Assembly: GCA_045124255.1 (NCBI GenBank)
Contig: JBGVLM010000004.1
Span: 1-29,356, forward strand
Reading direction: 5' to 3'
DNA length: 29,356 nt
Source of the DNA: Eshraghiella sp045124255
GTDB lineage: Bacteria; Bacillota; Clostridia; Lachnospirales; Lachnospiraceae
Positions within the stretch are counted from its first letter, which is position 1; every line of letters begins with the position of its first letter. A program made the position numbers and the translations under genes. Below are positions 14,841-24,796 of this stretch, in pieces. A model generated the notes under the pieces. The model saw nothing but the letters and a program-made list of their open reading frames with translations, did not search any database and had not been told where the DNA came from.

Positions 14841-16253
14841 ATGAGAAAAACCAAAATAATTTGCACAATGGGTCCTGCTGTTGATGATGAAGCAAAGCTT
14901 TCCAAAATGATATCTGCAGGCATGGATTGTGCTCGTTTTAATTTCTCACACGGAACACATGAAGAGCAGAAAATAAGAATCGACCGTGTACGCAAGGTAA
15001 GTGCAGAACTCAACACTCCGGTCGCACTTCTTCTTGATACAAAGGGACCTGAAATCCGAGTAAAGGATTTCGTAAACGGAAGTGCTATTCTTGAAAAAGG
15101 ACAGACCTTCACTCTTGACACAGACAAGGAAACCCTCGGTGATAATACCCGTATCGGTCTTACCTACGACAAGCTTGCCAAAAATGTTTCTGAAGGAACA
15201 AACATTCTTATTGATGACGGTAAGATTGCATTAAAGGTTGTCGACATTAAAGGAAGCAGCGTAATCTGTAAGGTTGTCCATGGAGGCAAAATCAGCAATC
15301 ACAAGAGTATTAATTTACCTAACCAGTCCATTCCAATGCCATATCTCAGCGAAACGGACAAGTCCGATATCCTGTTTGGTATTGAGCAGAATGTTACCTT
15401 TATCGCAGCTTCATTTGTAAGAACAGGTGATGATGTTAAGAAGCTCCGTAAATTCCTTAAGGATAACGGCGGCGAACATATTCAGATTATCAGTAAAATA
15501 GAAAACGGCGAGGGTGTTTCCAACCTTGAGGAAATTATTGATTTAAGTGACGGAATCATGGTTGCCCGTGGAGATTTAGGTGTCGAAATAGAATTTGAGA
15601 AGATTCCGGCAATTCAGAAGAGAATGATCAGTCTCTGCAACGAAAAGGGCAAAATCGTTGTTACCGCAACACAAATGCTTGAATCAATGACACAGAATCC
15701 AAGGCCTACCCGTGCCGAAGTTTCCGACGTTGCCAACGCAATTTATGACGGAACAACAGCAATCATGCTTTCAGGAGAGTCTGCTGCCGGTGCTTATCCG
15801 ATTGAAGCAGTTAAGACAATGGCCAAGATTGCCGAGACCGCTGAATCAAGCATTGATTACTATACAGCTTTCCAGCATGACCATAACACAATGGAACCTA
15901 ATGTTGTTAACGCAGTATGTGCTTCAGCCTACAGTGCTGCAGAATATCTCGACGCTGCTGCCATTATTGTTATGACCAGAAGCGGAAGAACCGCAAGAAC
16001 ACTTTCCTTCTTCCATCCGCCATGCCCAATCATTGCGGTAACAATTGATGACATCGGACTTCATCAGTTGAAATTAACCTGGAATGTAACTCCTATTTCA
16101 GCAATGGAATTAGATTCCCCTGACGCTCTTTTAGAGCATGCCCTGGCAAAAGCAAGGGAAACCCGTGTAGTTAAGAAGGGCGATAAGGTAATCGCAATTC
16201 TTGCTTCAGATGTTAAATGTGATAATAACATTATGCGAATCTGTATTGTTTAA
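14841..16253 (+). CDS. pyk: Pyruvate kinase
   Basis: 470 residues. It converts phosphoenolpyruvate and ADP to pyruvate and ATP, the last step of glycolysis. Conserved elements in order: N-terminal KTKIICTMGP, substrate region CARFNFSHGTHEE, ISKIENGEG with the catalytic Lys, MVARGDLGVEIEFE, the signature TATQMLESM, and the C-terminal allosteric domain with MTRSGRTARTLS. It lacks the extra C-terminal PEP-utiliser-type domain found in bacilli, so the length is that of E. coli PykF. AAGGAG lies 8 bases before the ATG. A single gene with its own promoter, palindrome and terminator. Confidence 0.97.
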   Translation: MRKTKIICTMGPAVDDEAKLSKMISAGMDCARFNFSHGTHEEQKIRIDRVRKVSAELNTPVALLLDTKGPEIRVKDFVNGSAILEKGQTFTLDTDKETLGDNTRIGLTYDKLAKNVSEGTNILIDDGKIALKVVDIKGSSVICKVVHGGKISNHKSINLPNQSIPMPYLSETDKSDILFGIEQNVTFIAASFVRTGDDVKKLRKFLKDNGGEHIQIISKIENGEGVSNLEEIIDLSDGIMVARGDLGVEIEFEKIPAIQKRMISLCNEKGKIVVTATQMLESMTQNPRPTRAEVSDVANAIYDGTTAIMLSGESAAGAYPIEAVKTMAKIAETAESSIDYYTAFQHDHNTMEPNVVNAVCASAYSAAEYLDAAAIIVMTRSGRTARTLSFFHPPCPIIAVTIDDIGLHQLKLTWNVTPISAMELDSPDALLEHALAKARETRVVKKGDKVIAILASDVKCDNNIMRICIV

Positions 16254-16267
16254 TTAACACACTATAC

Positions 16268-16289
16268 CGGGCTGCAGAAATGCAGCCCG
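16268..16289. terminator. Terminator after pyruvate kinase
   Basis: CGGGCTGCA (16268-16276), GAAA tetraloop, TGCAGCCCG (16281-16289), then ATTTTAATGTT. It may also act on the oncoming gene that stops at 16293. Confidence 0.8.
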
Positions 16290-16292
16290 ATT

Positions 16293-19200
16293 TTAATGTT
16301 TTCTCCGCCTTTTTCTATATGCCTTAATCATCTTTCCGGCATTGCGGTAAATTTTCAGTGCTGTCTTTTTATCATACTCTTCCAGTGGATTATTCTGATA
16401 TGCAATCCGTTCTACCATATAGATAAGCTCGCTGATATCATATTGCATAAGCGTCTCAAACTCAACCGCAAATTCATACGGAGTCATCGAAGCAGCATTT
16501 GCAATCCACCGTGAAGAATGTTTGTCACGCAGACGCCTGTATATCATAATCACCGCTTTATCAGGCTGATTTTTTCTGACCTGATTAAAGAAAAATTGTT
16601 CCCTGACCACAGGTGCAAGAACCTTAATTACAAACAATACAATCATAATGACTGCCGAAACCGATGCAAAAATAAGGAGAATCCTGTAACCAAGCGTAAC
16701 AACAAAGCTAATCACTATTCCGTCCTGAGTTTCCTCTCCGTCCGAAATTGCAGCAATTGTCGGTTCAAAAACAACATACCCGATATTAGGAATATATACC
16801 TCAGGATATGCATGGGAGGACTTGGTTCTTACAACATATTCAATATCATATCGTGCACTCGCCTCCTTGTCAGGCACAAAGCCCTCAACATATCTTACGG
16901 TAAGTCCTGCTGCCCTTGCCATAAGAACATAAGCAGAGGCAAAATCAGAGCACGTACCCGTCCTGCCTTCAAAAAGGAAATATTCCACACTGTCATCAGG
17001 TGCAATATAATCCAAATCATACACAAAATCTGACTCATTAAAATAATTTTCCAGAGCTTTAGCTTTATCCCAATCAGAATCACAGCCCTCTGTAATTTTA
17101 AGTGCAAGCTCTACGACGCTCTGCGGAATCTCATCTGCATACCTGCTGCATTCATCCCTGTAGACACGTGCAGCACGTGCATCATAATAAAATTCATAAA
17201 CCGTCTTTAGAATTTCTTCATCACCACTTAAAATTTCAAGCATTTCACCAAGCATTTGCATGGATTCATCAGTATTATCACCATCAAAACCCATTCTTAC
17301 GAGCTTTTGGACATCGCTGTAGTTGTCATTAAACTCAATCGTGTATGACATATAACTTCCGGGACTGTCTGTTTTAAATATAAATGTATCATGGCTTGTA
17401 GCCTTAATTTCGATACCGCTGTCATATGCAGCTTCTATATTTGTAGTACCAAGCGGAGTAATAAGTGCATAGCTTGTAAAATTCTGTGCCATTACAACCA
17501 TTGTCCGCCGGTTATTTTGAAACTTATATTTTGTAATATCCTGCAAACCATATTTCTCAAGGAAGCCCGGTTCCTTCTCTTCGGCTGCAAGCATTGCCTT
17601 AACTAACTCCTCCGGATTAAGATTTTTCTCGCTGTCCCACTGCGTATTGGCGTCTATATAATAATTGGAATAATATGTGTCTCCATACCATCTGTCATAT
17701 TCAAAATCATAATGGTCAAAAACCTGACGCCTTAAATACAGCGTATTATCCGAATCATAATTAATTATTGAATAAAGCTTTCTGTTCGTCAGCTGGTTTA
17801 AATTATCGGCATTACCTGAATATTCATTATTAACAGAATATTCCGACGGAATCGTAACCGTAGTATTTCCGCCCAAAAAACGGTCCTCAAAAACATGATA
17901 AAAAATTGTTTTATCGCTTGTCGGCACCGCCAATGCAATCAGCACAAAAAACAATGCATACAAAGCAACTGATACAATTCCGCTTCTGACACCCTCAATG
18001 CGCTTGCCGGAATCTCTTTTTTTCCTGTTATTAATTAGAAAAGCAAGCACGTTAAGCCCGATTACAAGCATTACATACTGAATTTCGATATCACGTATCA
18101 GCTTAACATGAACAACAAATGGTATCACGCTTCCTAACAAAAGCATTGAAGTTCTGTACTGTGCCTGTGTATAATAAAAAATTACCATTGTAAAAAAGAC
18201 CGTGAAAATCAAAACAAGCGTTGTCAGATATTCGGTTGTATTACTTACAACATCACCGCCGGACATAAACCACTGTAAATAGCTTTCACCCGTATTAGCC
18301 AGAAACACCGAGCCGGTAAGCATTAAAAATACAAGCACCGTAATAATCAATCCGCCCTTGACCTTATGTTTTCGGGCAAAAACACACAATGCCATAATCC
18401 CTGCACAGACAACTGCCTGAATCAGTGTCCAAAACGACAATAGTTCAATTTCAAATGCTGCAAACACCGTAATGCTCAGAACAAGTGACAGCAGATATGG
18501 TATTATTAATGATAAAACAGCATTTCTTACAGACAGTTTTTCTGTTTTTTTCTTCTCAATATTATTGGATAAAATATCATCAGATGAAGCAAATACCGAA
18601 AAATATGCACTGTTTGCATACTGTTCAAGCATTGAAAAGGTCTGTCCATGCCTGTTAGGAGTAATAAATACAAAGGCACTTCCCTCAGGAAGCATTTCTG
18701 CAGACGGAAGTCTCTGCAAATTCAATTCATGGCTGAATTCATAGTCTGCCATATTAAGTCTGACGGACTCAACATCCTTCTCATCCTCTATTACATATTG
18801 AACAAAACCGCTCTGTGTATTTACATGGAAATTTATTTTAAAATTATTAAGAACAAGAGTTTTCAGCATTCCCAATGCATTTTCCACGGCGTCCTGTGCC
18901 AGCCTCGGATTATGAACCACACATACACTGTCGAGCACGGCATTAACGGACTGTGCTGCCATTTCATCATCAAGACGCACCAGAAGCTTATTACGTTTTG
19001 CCGACTGCTTCCAGTTAATTCTTTTTAACGGGTCACCCGGAACATATTCACGGTTATCATAACCCGGAAATCCTCCAAAAGAATTAACATCCGTCTCGAC
19101 CGTATCTTCGCTTTCCTCTCCGTATCGGGAAGCCTGGATTATTTTTAAGATTCTGTCATCCCTGAAGGCTACATCTGCCACATCCGGAATAACGGAAATA

Positions 19201-19688
19201 TTTTTATGGAGTTCTTCATAGGAAATTCTTCTTACAGGAAAAGAAAACAGACCCAGATAATCGCTGACACGTATTTCACTTATTCCAACAGTTGAACGGC
19301 CGCATATTGAACCCTTGAATTTAATTTCAACCTCCTGTTTTCCTAATGAAAGTACGCTCAGAAGTATTTTTTCATCCCCACTGAACACGCCCTCACCGTT
19401 TAAAACCTTTATCTCCAGCGGTGTTGTGGGAAATATTGATTTGTTCTGTACGGTAAGCGTCATTTTACAGATATCACCCTTGGAAACTCTTCCTTCGAGC
19501 ATATCACATTTAATACTGACCGCTCCGGCGGTAAGCCACGCAAAAAAAACTGACAGTACCGGTGCCAGTATCAATGCAATAAGCATATACCAGCCAACGT
19601 TTGCATTAAGAAATAATGCAAAAACAACCGTCAGTATTAATGCGAGAATATAACTTATTATACCTTTTACAATAGTTCTGCCCTTCAT
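16293..19688 (-). CDS. DUF58 protein fused to transglutaminase-like membrane protein (TgpA-like)
   Basis: 1131 residues combining two proteins that are usually separate. N-terminal half: two membrane helices (about 8-52) and a DUF58 domain with REYVPGDPLKRINWKQSAKR (213-232). Middle: six or so membrane helices (about 388-590). Then an outside region (about 595-990) with a transglutaminase-like core: C913 in GRTGTCSDF, H959 in SSHAYPEVY and E975 in VVFEPT, where Asp is more usual. One further helix (about 997-1025) and a cytosolic DUF4129-like tail follow. MoxR, DUF58 and TgpA proteins usually form one operon linked to envelope assembly or protein cross-linking. The enzyme's substrate is unknown. 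The gene follows moxR by 11 bases. Confidence 0.88.
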   Translation of the reverse strand: MKGRTIVKGIISYILALILTVVFALFLNANVGWYMLIALILAPVLSVFFAWLTAGAVSIKCDMLEGRVSKGDICKMTLTVQNKSIFPTTPLEIKVLNGEGVFSGDEKILLSVLSLGKQEVEIKFKGSICGRSTVGISEIRVSDYLGLFSFPVRRISYEELHKNISVIPDVADVAFRDDRILKIIQASRYGEESEDTVETDVNSFGGFPGYDNREYVPGDPLKRINWKQSAKRNKLLVRLDDEMAAQSVNAVLDSVCVVHNPRLAQDAVENALGMLKTLVLNNFKINFHVNTQSGFVQYVIEDEKDVESVRLNMADYEFSHELNLQRLPSAEMLPEGSAFVFITPNRHGQTFSMLEQYANSAYFSVFASSDDILSNNIEKKKTEKLSVRNAVLSLIIPYLLSLVLSITVFAAFEIELLSFWTLIQAVVCAGIMALCVFARKHKVKGGLIITVLVFLMLTGSVFLANTGESYLQWFMSGGDVVSNTTEYLTTLVLIFTVFFTMVIFYYTQAQYRTSMLLLGSVIPFVVHVKLIRDIEIQYVMLVIGLNVLAFLINNRKKRDSGKRIEGVRSGIVSVALYALFFVLIALAVPTSDKTIFYHVFEDRFLGGNTTVTIPSEYSVNNEYSGNADNLNQLTNRKLYSIINYDSDNTLYLRRQVFDHYDFEYDRWYGDTYYSNYYIDANTQWDSEKNLNPEELVKAMLAAEEKEPGFLEKYGLQDITKYKFQNNRRTMVVMAQNFTSYALITPLGTTNIEAAYDSGIEIKATSHDTFIFKTDSPGSYMSYTIEFNDNYSDVQKLVRMGFDGDNTDESMQMLGEMLEILSGDEEILKTVYEFYYDARAARVYRDECSRYADEIPQSVVELALKITEGCDSDWDKAKALENYFNESDFVYDLDYIAPDDSVEYFLFEGRTGTCSDFASAYVLMARAAGLTVRYVEGFVPDKEASARYDIEYVVRTKSSHAYPEVYIPNIGYVVFEPTIAAISDGEETQDGIVISFVVTLGYRILLIFASVSAVIMIVLFVIKVLAPVVREQFFFNQVRKNQPDKAVIMIYRRLRDKHSSRWIANAASMTPYEFAVEFETLMQYDISELIYMVERIAYQNNPLEEYDKKTALKIYRNAGKMIKAYRKRRRKH

Positions 19689-19699
19689 ACCGTCCCCAC

Positions 19700-20650
19700 T
19701 TACTCAACAGGCACCATCACATTTTTCAAAATACGGCTGATTGCTTCCTCGCTACTGTCCACAACGGTTTTGCCCTTTGGTGTAAGTATAATTCTGTGTG
19801 CGAAAACATATGGTGACAATCTTTTAATATCATCAGGAACAACATAATCCCTTCCCCGGACATATGCGTATGCCTTTGCCATTCTGTACATGGCAATACT
19901 TCCTCGCGGACTCACACCAAGCTTAATAAAATCAGCCTCTCTCGTTGCCTCAACAATATCTACAATGTACTCCTGAATTGCTTTTGAACATTTAATATTC
20001 TTCAGCTCATTCGACAGCATAACTATATCCTCACAGGAAATAACGGCATTAAGCTGTTTGGGTTGTAAATCATTCTCATTTCTGAATAAAATATCCAGCT
20101 CCTCGTCTTTATTAGGATAGCCCATACTGATTTTTATGATAAATCTGTCCATCTGTGCCTCCGGAAGATGATATGTTCCAAAGGTCTCTACAGGATTCTG
20201 TGTCGCAAGTACCATAAACGGCTTCGGCAGTTCATAGGTCGAGCCGTCAATACTTACCTGTCTTTCCTCCATTACCTCCAGTAATGCGGACTGTGATTTA
20301 GGCGATGAACGGTTAATCTCATCTGCCAGAAGGAAATTGCAGAAGGTTGCTCCCTTTCTGAATTCATTCTCATGTGTAGCCGAATTAATCATTGTAAAGC
20401 CCGTAATATCAGTAGGCATAATATCAGGTGTCATCTGAAGTCTTCCGAATTCTCCGTTACAGGAGCTTGCAAGTGCTGAAACAAGCTGTGTCTTGCCGAC
20501 TCCCGGAACATCCTCTATAAGTACATGTCCGCCTGCAAGCATTGCGGCCACTACAAGCTCTATAACCTGGCGTTTACCGACAATTATCCGCTCAACATTT
20601 TCAATTAACGCTTTTATCTTTACGTTATACTGTTCATTTCTTTCTATCAT
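19700..20650 (-). CDS. MoxR-family AAA+ ATPase
   Basis: 316 residues. Walker A GVGKT (50-54), Walker B LLADEINR with D110 and E111, and sensor region VLATQNPVETFGTYHLPEAQMDRF. The C-terminal lid carries the typical GVSPRGSIAMYRMAKAYAYV. MoxR ATPases act as chaperones that mature partner proteins. The partner here is most likely the DUF58-transglutaminase fusion encoded directly downstream. The gap to the upstream membrane-protein gene is 25 bases. Confidence 0.93.
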   Translation of the reverse strand: MIERNEQYNVKIKALIENVERIIVGKRQVIELVVAAMLAGGHVLIEDVPGVGKTQLVSALASSCNGEFGRLQMTPDIMPTDITGFTMINSATHENEFRKGATFCNFLLADEINRSSPKSQSALLEVMEERQVSIDGSTYELPKPFMVLATQNPVETFGTYHLPEAQMDRFIIKISMGYPNKDEELDILFRNENDLQPKQLNAVISCEDIVMLSNELKNIKCSKAIQEYIVDIVEATREADFIKLGVSPRGSIAMYRMAKAYAYVRGRDYVVPDDIKRLSPYVFAHRIILTPKGKTVVDSSEEAISRILKNVMVPVE

Positions 20651-20675
20651 TATAAAATATCCCCTTCGTCAGTTC

Positions 20676-21287
20676 CTACTCAACCCACTGAGCCCTTACG
20701 ACGCCTCTGTATGCACTTTCAGTGTCAAATCTGTAACGCACATTAACGCCCTCGTCAAGCCATTCAATCTCATATTCACCATAATTTCTATAACCGTCAT
20801 CAGTAATAAATTCACCGATTACATACGCAGTATTGTCCGCATTAACCTGATATACGGTTCCCCAGCCACCGGACTGCCATGATTCTTCACACACCACAAT
20901 CCTGTGCTCATCCTGACTGAACTCATAATATTCCGGCTCGTAATTGTAATGCACACCCGTTACAATTGTCCTGCTGAATAGAATTATAACCACTGACACA
21001 GGAATAAGTACAATTGATACAATAATATTTCTTGTTCTATGTGAGTTTTCTATATTCCTGATTCTCGGAATAAGTATTAATGCAGCTATAAGAATAACTA
21101 TTGCAACCGCCATATACACATAGCTTCCTATTGCAAAAGTATCCAGCCAGCTCTTTTTTACTATTTCACCGTCAATGAATTTATACGAATACTCAACCTT
21201 AGGCGACTGTAAAATAACTCCCACTGCTACGGCAATAATGTCCAATGCAAGCACAACCCAGATTAAAGCTTTAAATATCTTTTTCAT
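20676..21287 (-). CDS. Membrane protein of unknown function, first gene of the moxR operon
   Basis: 203 residues: three membrane helices (about 5-27, 55-76, 87-107) followed by an outside or cytosolic domain of about 95 residues rich in Tyr, Glu and Trp (SWQSGGWGTVYQV; GEYEIEWLDEGVNVRYRF). The family is not recognised. Ribosome site AAGGAG about 10 bases before the ATG. Co-transcription with moxR suggests a role in the same envelope system, which is inference. Confidence 0.7.
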   Translation of the reverse strand: MKKIFKALIWVVLALDIIAVAVGVILQSPKVEYSYKFIDGEIVKKSWLDTFAIGSYVYMAVAIVILIAALILIPRIRNIENSHRTRNIIVSIVLIPVSVVIILFSRTIVTGVHYNYEPEYYEFSQDEHRIVVCEESWQSGGWGTVYQVNADNTAYVIGEFITDDGYRNYGEYEIEWLDEGVNVRYRFDTESAYRGVVRAQWVE

Positions 21288-21314
21288 GCTCTTACATCTC
21301 CTTAGATTTGTTTA

Positions 21315-21342
21315 ATTATACATAAGTATACCACATTATCAA
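21315..21342 (-). promoter_or_regulatory. Promoter of the moxR operon
   Basis: TTGATA (21337-21342), 16-base spacer, TATAAT (21315-21320) on the minus strand. Confidence 0.65.
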
Positions 21343-21381
21343 ATCCATTTCCACAAAAACAGCCATACACAAATTTCCCCT

Positions 21382-23043
21382 TTATTCCAAAAACTCCTCC
21401 AGCCTCTTTTTTGCCTCTGCAATAACACTCTTTTTATTGGTTTTAAGACTTGCCTCAAAATCAGAAATAGCATCTGAAAGTCGTTCTCTGTCTTTTCCAA
21501 GTAATTCCGTATACAGTTTTTCTGCTTTTGCAATTATAAGAGCATTAGCGTCCGCTTCACCGTTAGAAACTGTCAACAGATTCAGTTCCTCCATACGAGA
21601 TTTAATATTACCCATATCCACAAAATCACCATTATTATTAATTGCTGTGCTATAGGTTTTATCCGTATCCGCAGTATATACCTCATATATAAGGATTCCG
21701 TTATTATCATACATGATTGTATGTATAGTATCTGCATAATCTTCCTTTACTGTTGGAACAATATACTTACACGTTCCAATGAGGGTACTGTTAATTCCGT
21801 ATTTATCTTCCGACTGATAAATTTTAATATTTTTGTCTCCAGGTTTTTCTCTTCTCTTTTGTACAGTTTTGGTAGGTATGATTGTGTTTTTAGTTATCAT
21901 CATATCATCTTCTCTTCTTATATCAGCACCATCCCATGTAAGTCCTTTTGTCATAATATAATACGGACAAATATCTGTCATTACCAAATCTTTAAGCTCT
22001 TCGTTCTGCTCCATAAGGGCGCCCTGCATCGCCGCACCTCTTACAACAGCTTCATCCGGATTAATATAATACGCAAGTTCCTTATCAAGCATTTTTTCCA
22101 TCATTCTCTTAACAAGGGACAGCTTCGTACCACCGCCAACTAAAATAATATCACTTATTTCTTTAGGAAGATATTTTGACTCATCTATAGCTCTTAAAGT
22201 AAGGGTTCTAATCCTGTTCAAAAGCTCATAACACATTTTTTCATACTCTGCTTCAGTAATATCAAGGCTGTAGTTTTTAGAAGCAACACTACACTTCATA
22301 CTGGCTTTTCCAGTTTCCGAAATGGAAATTTTAGCTTTTTCAGCTTCCTTCCAAAGGTTTGCACTTTCCTTTGATGAAAGTTCCAAATCTATTGCGTTTT
22401 TGGTAATAAACGCTTCATAAAGCTTATCTGTAAAATCATTCCCCCCTAGATGATTATCTCCACAAATAGCCACAACCTCCATAACGGAGCCTGCAATCTC
22501 CATAATGGAAATATCAAAAGTTCCGCCACCTAAATCAAGAACAATTATAGCTCTTTCAGCCTCATCTTCAATATTTTGCATACCATATGCCATAGCCGCA
22601 GCGGTGGGTTCATTAATAATTTTTCTAACATTAAGGCCTGCAAGTTTTCCCGCCTTCAAAACAGCCTCTCTCTGAAGATTGTTAAAAAAAGCCGGAACAC
22701 TAATTATGGCATCTGTAACCTCCTCTTTTAAAAACCTTTCTGCATCCTCTTTAAGTTTCTTTAGAACAACCGCAGATAGCTCCTCCGCCTTCATCTTAAT
22801 GCTTCCAATTTCAAAATCCTCAGCAGTTCCCATGCTTCGCTTAAATTTGTCCGAAGTACTTTTCGGATTACTAATTCTTTTTTCTCTGGCATATTCTCCC
22901 GCATGAAAAATTCCGTTTTCATCCAAAGCAACCACAGATGGTGTCACAACACCACCCATACCATTATCAATCAGATGAACCTCTCCGTCCCTATATACAG
23001 AAGCCATGCTGTTGCTTGTACCTAAATCTATTCCGATTATCAT
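21382..23043 (-). CDS. Short Hsp70-family chaperone (not housekeeping DnaK)
   Basis: 553 residues. The ATPase domain is complete: phosphate loop IDLGTSNS (5-12), INEPTAAAMAYG (143-154), LDLGGGTFD (169-177) and LVGGGTK (301-307). The substrate-binding part (about 365-490) is divergent, and the helical end (about 500-553) is short, so the protein is about 60 residues shorter than DnaK. The neighbours are a J-like protein and a helical-repeat protein rather than GrpE and DnaJ, so this is a specialised Hsp70 whose client is unknown. It starts one base after the stop of the helical-repeat gene. No CIRCE-type heat-shock operator was found upstream of the unit. Confidence 0.9.
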   Translation of the reverse strand: MIIGIDLGTSNSMASVYRDGEVHLIDNGMGGVVTPSVVALDENGIFHAGEYAREKRISNPKSTSDKFKRSMGTAEDFEIGSIKMKAEELSAVVLKKLKEDAERFLKEEVTDAIISVPAFFNNLQREAVLKAGKLAGLNVRKIINEPTAAAMAYGMQNIEDEAERAIIVLDLGGGTFDISIMEIAGSVMEVVAICGDNHLGGNDFTDKLYEAFITKNAIDLELSSKESANLWKEAEKAKISISETGKASMKCSVASKNYSLDITEAEYEKMCYELLNRIRTLTLRAIDESKYLPKEISDIILVGGGTKLSLVKRMMEKMLDKELAYYINPDEAVVRGAAMQGALMEQNEELKDLVMTDICPYYIMTKGLTWDGADIRREDDMMITKNTIIPTKTVQKRREKPGDKNIKIYQSEDKYGINSTLIGTCKYIVPTVKEDYADTIHTIMYDNNGILIYEVYTADTDKTYSTAINNNGDFVDMGNIKSRMEELNLLTVSNGEADANALIIAKAEKLYTELLGKDRERLSDAISDFEASLKTNKKSVIAEAKKRLEEFLE

Positions 23044-23044
23044 A

Positions 23045-24169
23045 TTACAGAATTCCTTTCTCCTCCAGCCTAGATAAATGATATTTGATTACGCCCAATT
23101 CCAAATCTGCATTTATATATTTTTCATCAAGTGCAATGAGACAGTCATATGCCTTTCTTAATTCACCATTAAGTATATATGGCCATATTTCCAATCTGGT
23201 TAACGTTCTTTTTTGACCCGTCTCATCCCAGTCCCATTCATTTACCAGCTTTAGGTATTTCGCAAACTCCTCATCCCTACCAAGATGCATACACATCTCA
23301 GCCATAGTACCATAATTATAGCCCATTCTTGCTTCTTCGTTTTCTTCCATCAAAGCAGAAACTGTATCATAGATTTCCTGTACAAATTCCATATCCAGCT
23401 CCTTCTTTTCAAAAAATCGGCTATGCAAAGCTAAATAAAGATTATCCTTATCATATTCCTCCTCTTTATCACGCTCTAAAAACATCTTTGTAACCTTAGA
23501 ATATTCACCCATACTGTACAGACACTCTACCTTTCTGTCAAAGTAGTCATAGCCTGTTTTTTCGTATAATACCGCATGCTTATATGATTTTTCAAAATCC
23601 TTCATTTCCAAATAAACTCTGCTAAGTAATCTGTCTTTTTCTTGTCTTATATAGTCGGACTTTGTGTATTTCCCCATATCCATTGCTGCCTTTTTAGCCT
23701 CTTTGAGCCTTCCAAGGTCCATATAGATATAAAACATACTCTCATAAGCGCTTTCAAACATACTCATGTCCGCATATTTTCCATATATGGAAATGCATTC
23801 CTTGAAATAATCTACGGCTTCTTCTAACTCGTTTTTTTCGGTAATATAGTTACGATAAAAGTCAAATAGCAGCATTTCCTCTTTCCAAAAACGTTTTCCT
23901 GCTAAAACCTCTCTCTTTCTGTCAAGAAGCAGCCATTTTTTAGCACTTTCTATATCATTAAGATTCATATAGTTTACTATTTTACGGGTATAAACCCATC
24001 CTGCATTCATTTCGGAAACTCTGGTTATGTCGATGCTGTCAAGTATTTCATTTATCTTATCAAATCTTTTCTGTTTTCGATAATTTAAAATAATATCCTG
24101 CCCTTCATAATAAAATCTTTCACTATAAACCTTCCCCTGTTCCAAAGGCATTAAAATCAATCTTATCAT
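23045..24169 (-). CDS. TPR-like helical-repeat protein between J protein and Hsp70
   Basis: Up to 374 residues, nearly all predicted amphipathic helix. Paired-helix repeats are visible, for example NELEEAVDYFKECISIYGKY, YESMFYIYMDLGRLKEAKKAA and YLEMKDFEKSYKHAVLYEKTG, with TPR-like spacing. There is no enzyme motif. It could be the client adaptor or co-chaperone of the Hsp70. The start is uncertain: ATG 24169 or ATG 24151, both inside the end of the J-protein gene and without a good ribosome site, so translation is probably coupled to the upstream gene. Two bases separate its stop from the Hsp70 coding region. Confidence 0.75.
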   Translation of the reverse strand: MIRLILMPLEQGKVYSERFYYEGQDIILNYRKQKRFDKINEILDSIDITRVSEMNAGWVYTRKIVNYMNLNDIESAKKWLLLDRKREVLAGKRFWKEEMLLFDFYRNYITEKNELEEAVDYFKECISIYGKYADMSMFESAYESMFYIYMDLGRLKEAKKAAMDMGKYTKSDYIRQEKDRLLSRVYLEMKDFEKSYKHAVLYEKTGYDYFDRKVECLYSMGEYSKVTKMFLERDKEEEYDKDNLYLALHSRFFEKKELDMEFVQEIYDTVSALMEENEEARMGYNYGTMAEMCMHLGRDEEFAKYLKLVNEWDWDETGQKRTLTRLEIWPYILNGELRKAYDCLIALDEKYINADLELGVIKYHLSRLEEKGIL

Positions 24170-24713
24170 TAAGCTTAACTTTTCTGTTAACGCTTCTCAG
24201 CTCATCTCTGTTCGAAAGCCGTGAAATAATTCTGTCGTCAACAGAAAAAGAAAAGAATCTGTCAATTTCCTTCCAAACTTCATTAGATAAAAAAATGTCA
24301 GATGTCCTAACACATATATTATTCATAATTTCCCTGCACTGCTCATAGTATTCAAGCTTACAGGCTATGCTGTCATTCAAAAACTTACGCATAGCTTCCC
24401 CATCACGTATTTTTTTAATATCATTGATAAAAGAATAAAGCTCTTCTCTCCACCCATCAAGAAGACTCTCTTCCCTTATCACTTCTACGTTTTCTGTATA
24501 TTCTTCCGATATATCCTCATCATCCCGAAAATCTTCATCATAATATGCAGCTTCCTCTGCATATTCTAAGGCACATTCATAGGCCTTTCTAAGCTCCATG
24601 AATGTGCCTTCATCATCATCCGGTCTTGTAACCTTTAATTTGGTTCGATATGCTTTTTTAATTTCCCTCTCATCAGTTGTTCTTTCAATACCCAGTATTG
24701 CCCAAATATCCAT
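24123..24713 (-). CDS. Degenerate J-domain protein (partner of the short Hsp70)
   Basis: 196 residues. The first 55 form a J-like domain, MDIWAILGIERTTDEREIKKAYR followed by a helix FMELRKAYECALEYA. The HPD tripeptide that triggers Hsp70 ATPase is replaced by R30-P31-D32 (KVTRPDDDEG). The rest is acidic and then helical, with no known domain. ATG 24713 is chosen because AAAGGAG lies 7 bases upstream; ten extra in-frame codons further up include that ribosome site and are unlikely to be coding. It overlaps the helical-repeat gene by 29 to 47 bases. The Asp is kept, so partial J function is possible. Confidence 0.75.
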   Translation of the reverse strand: MDIWAILGIERTTDEREIKKAYRTKLKVTRPDDDEGTFMELRKAYECALEYAEEAAYYDEDFRDDEDISEEYTENVEVIREESLLDGWREELYSFINDIKKIRDGEAMRKFLNDSIACKLEYYEQCREIMNNICVRTSDIFLSNEVWKEIDRFFSFSVDDRIISRLSNRDELRSVNRKVKLNDKIDFNAFGTGEGL

Positions 24714-24796
24714 GTTTGCACTCCTTTTATACTTCCACCCCAATTAATATCCCCACCAACACAAACGGTGAAAAAATAATAATCACTTCAATTAGG

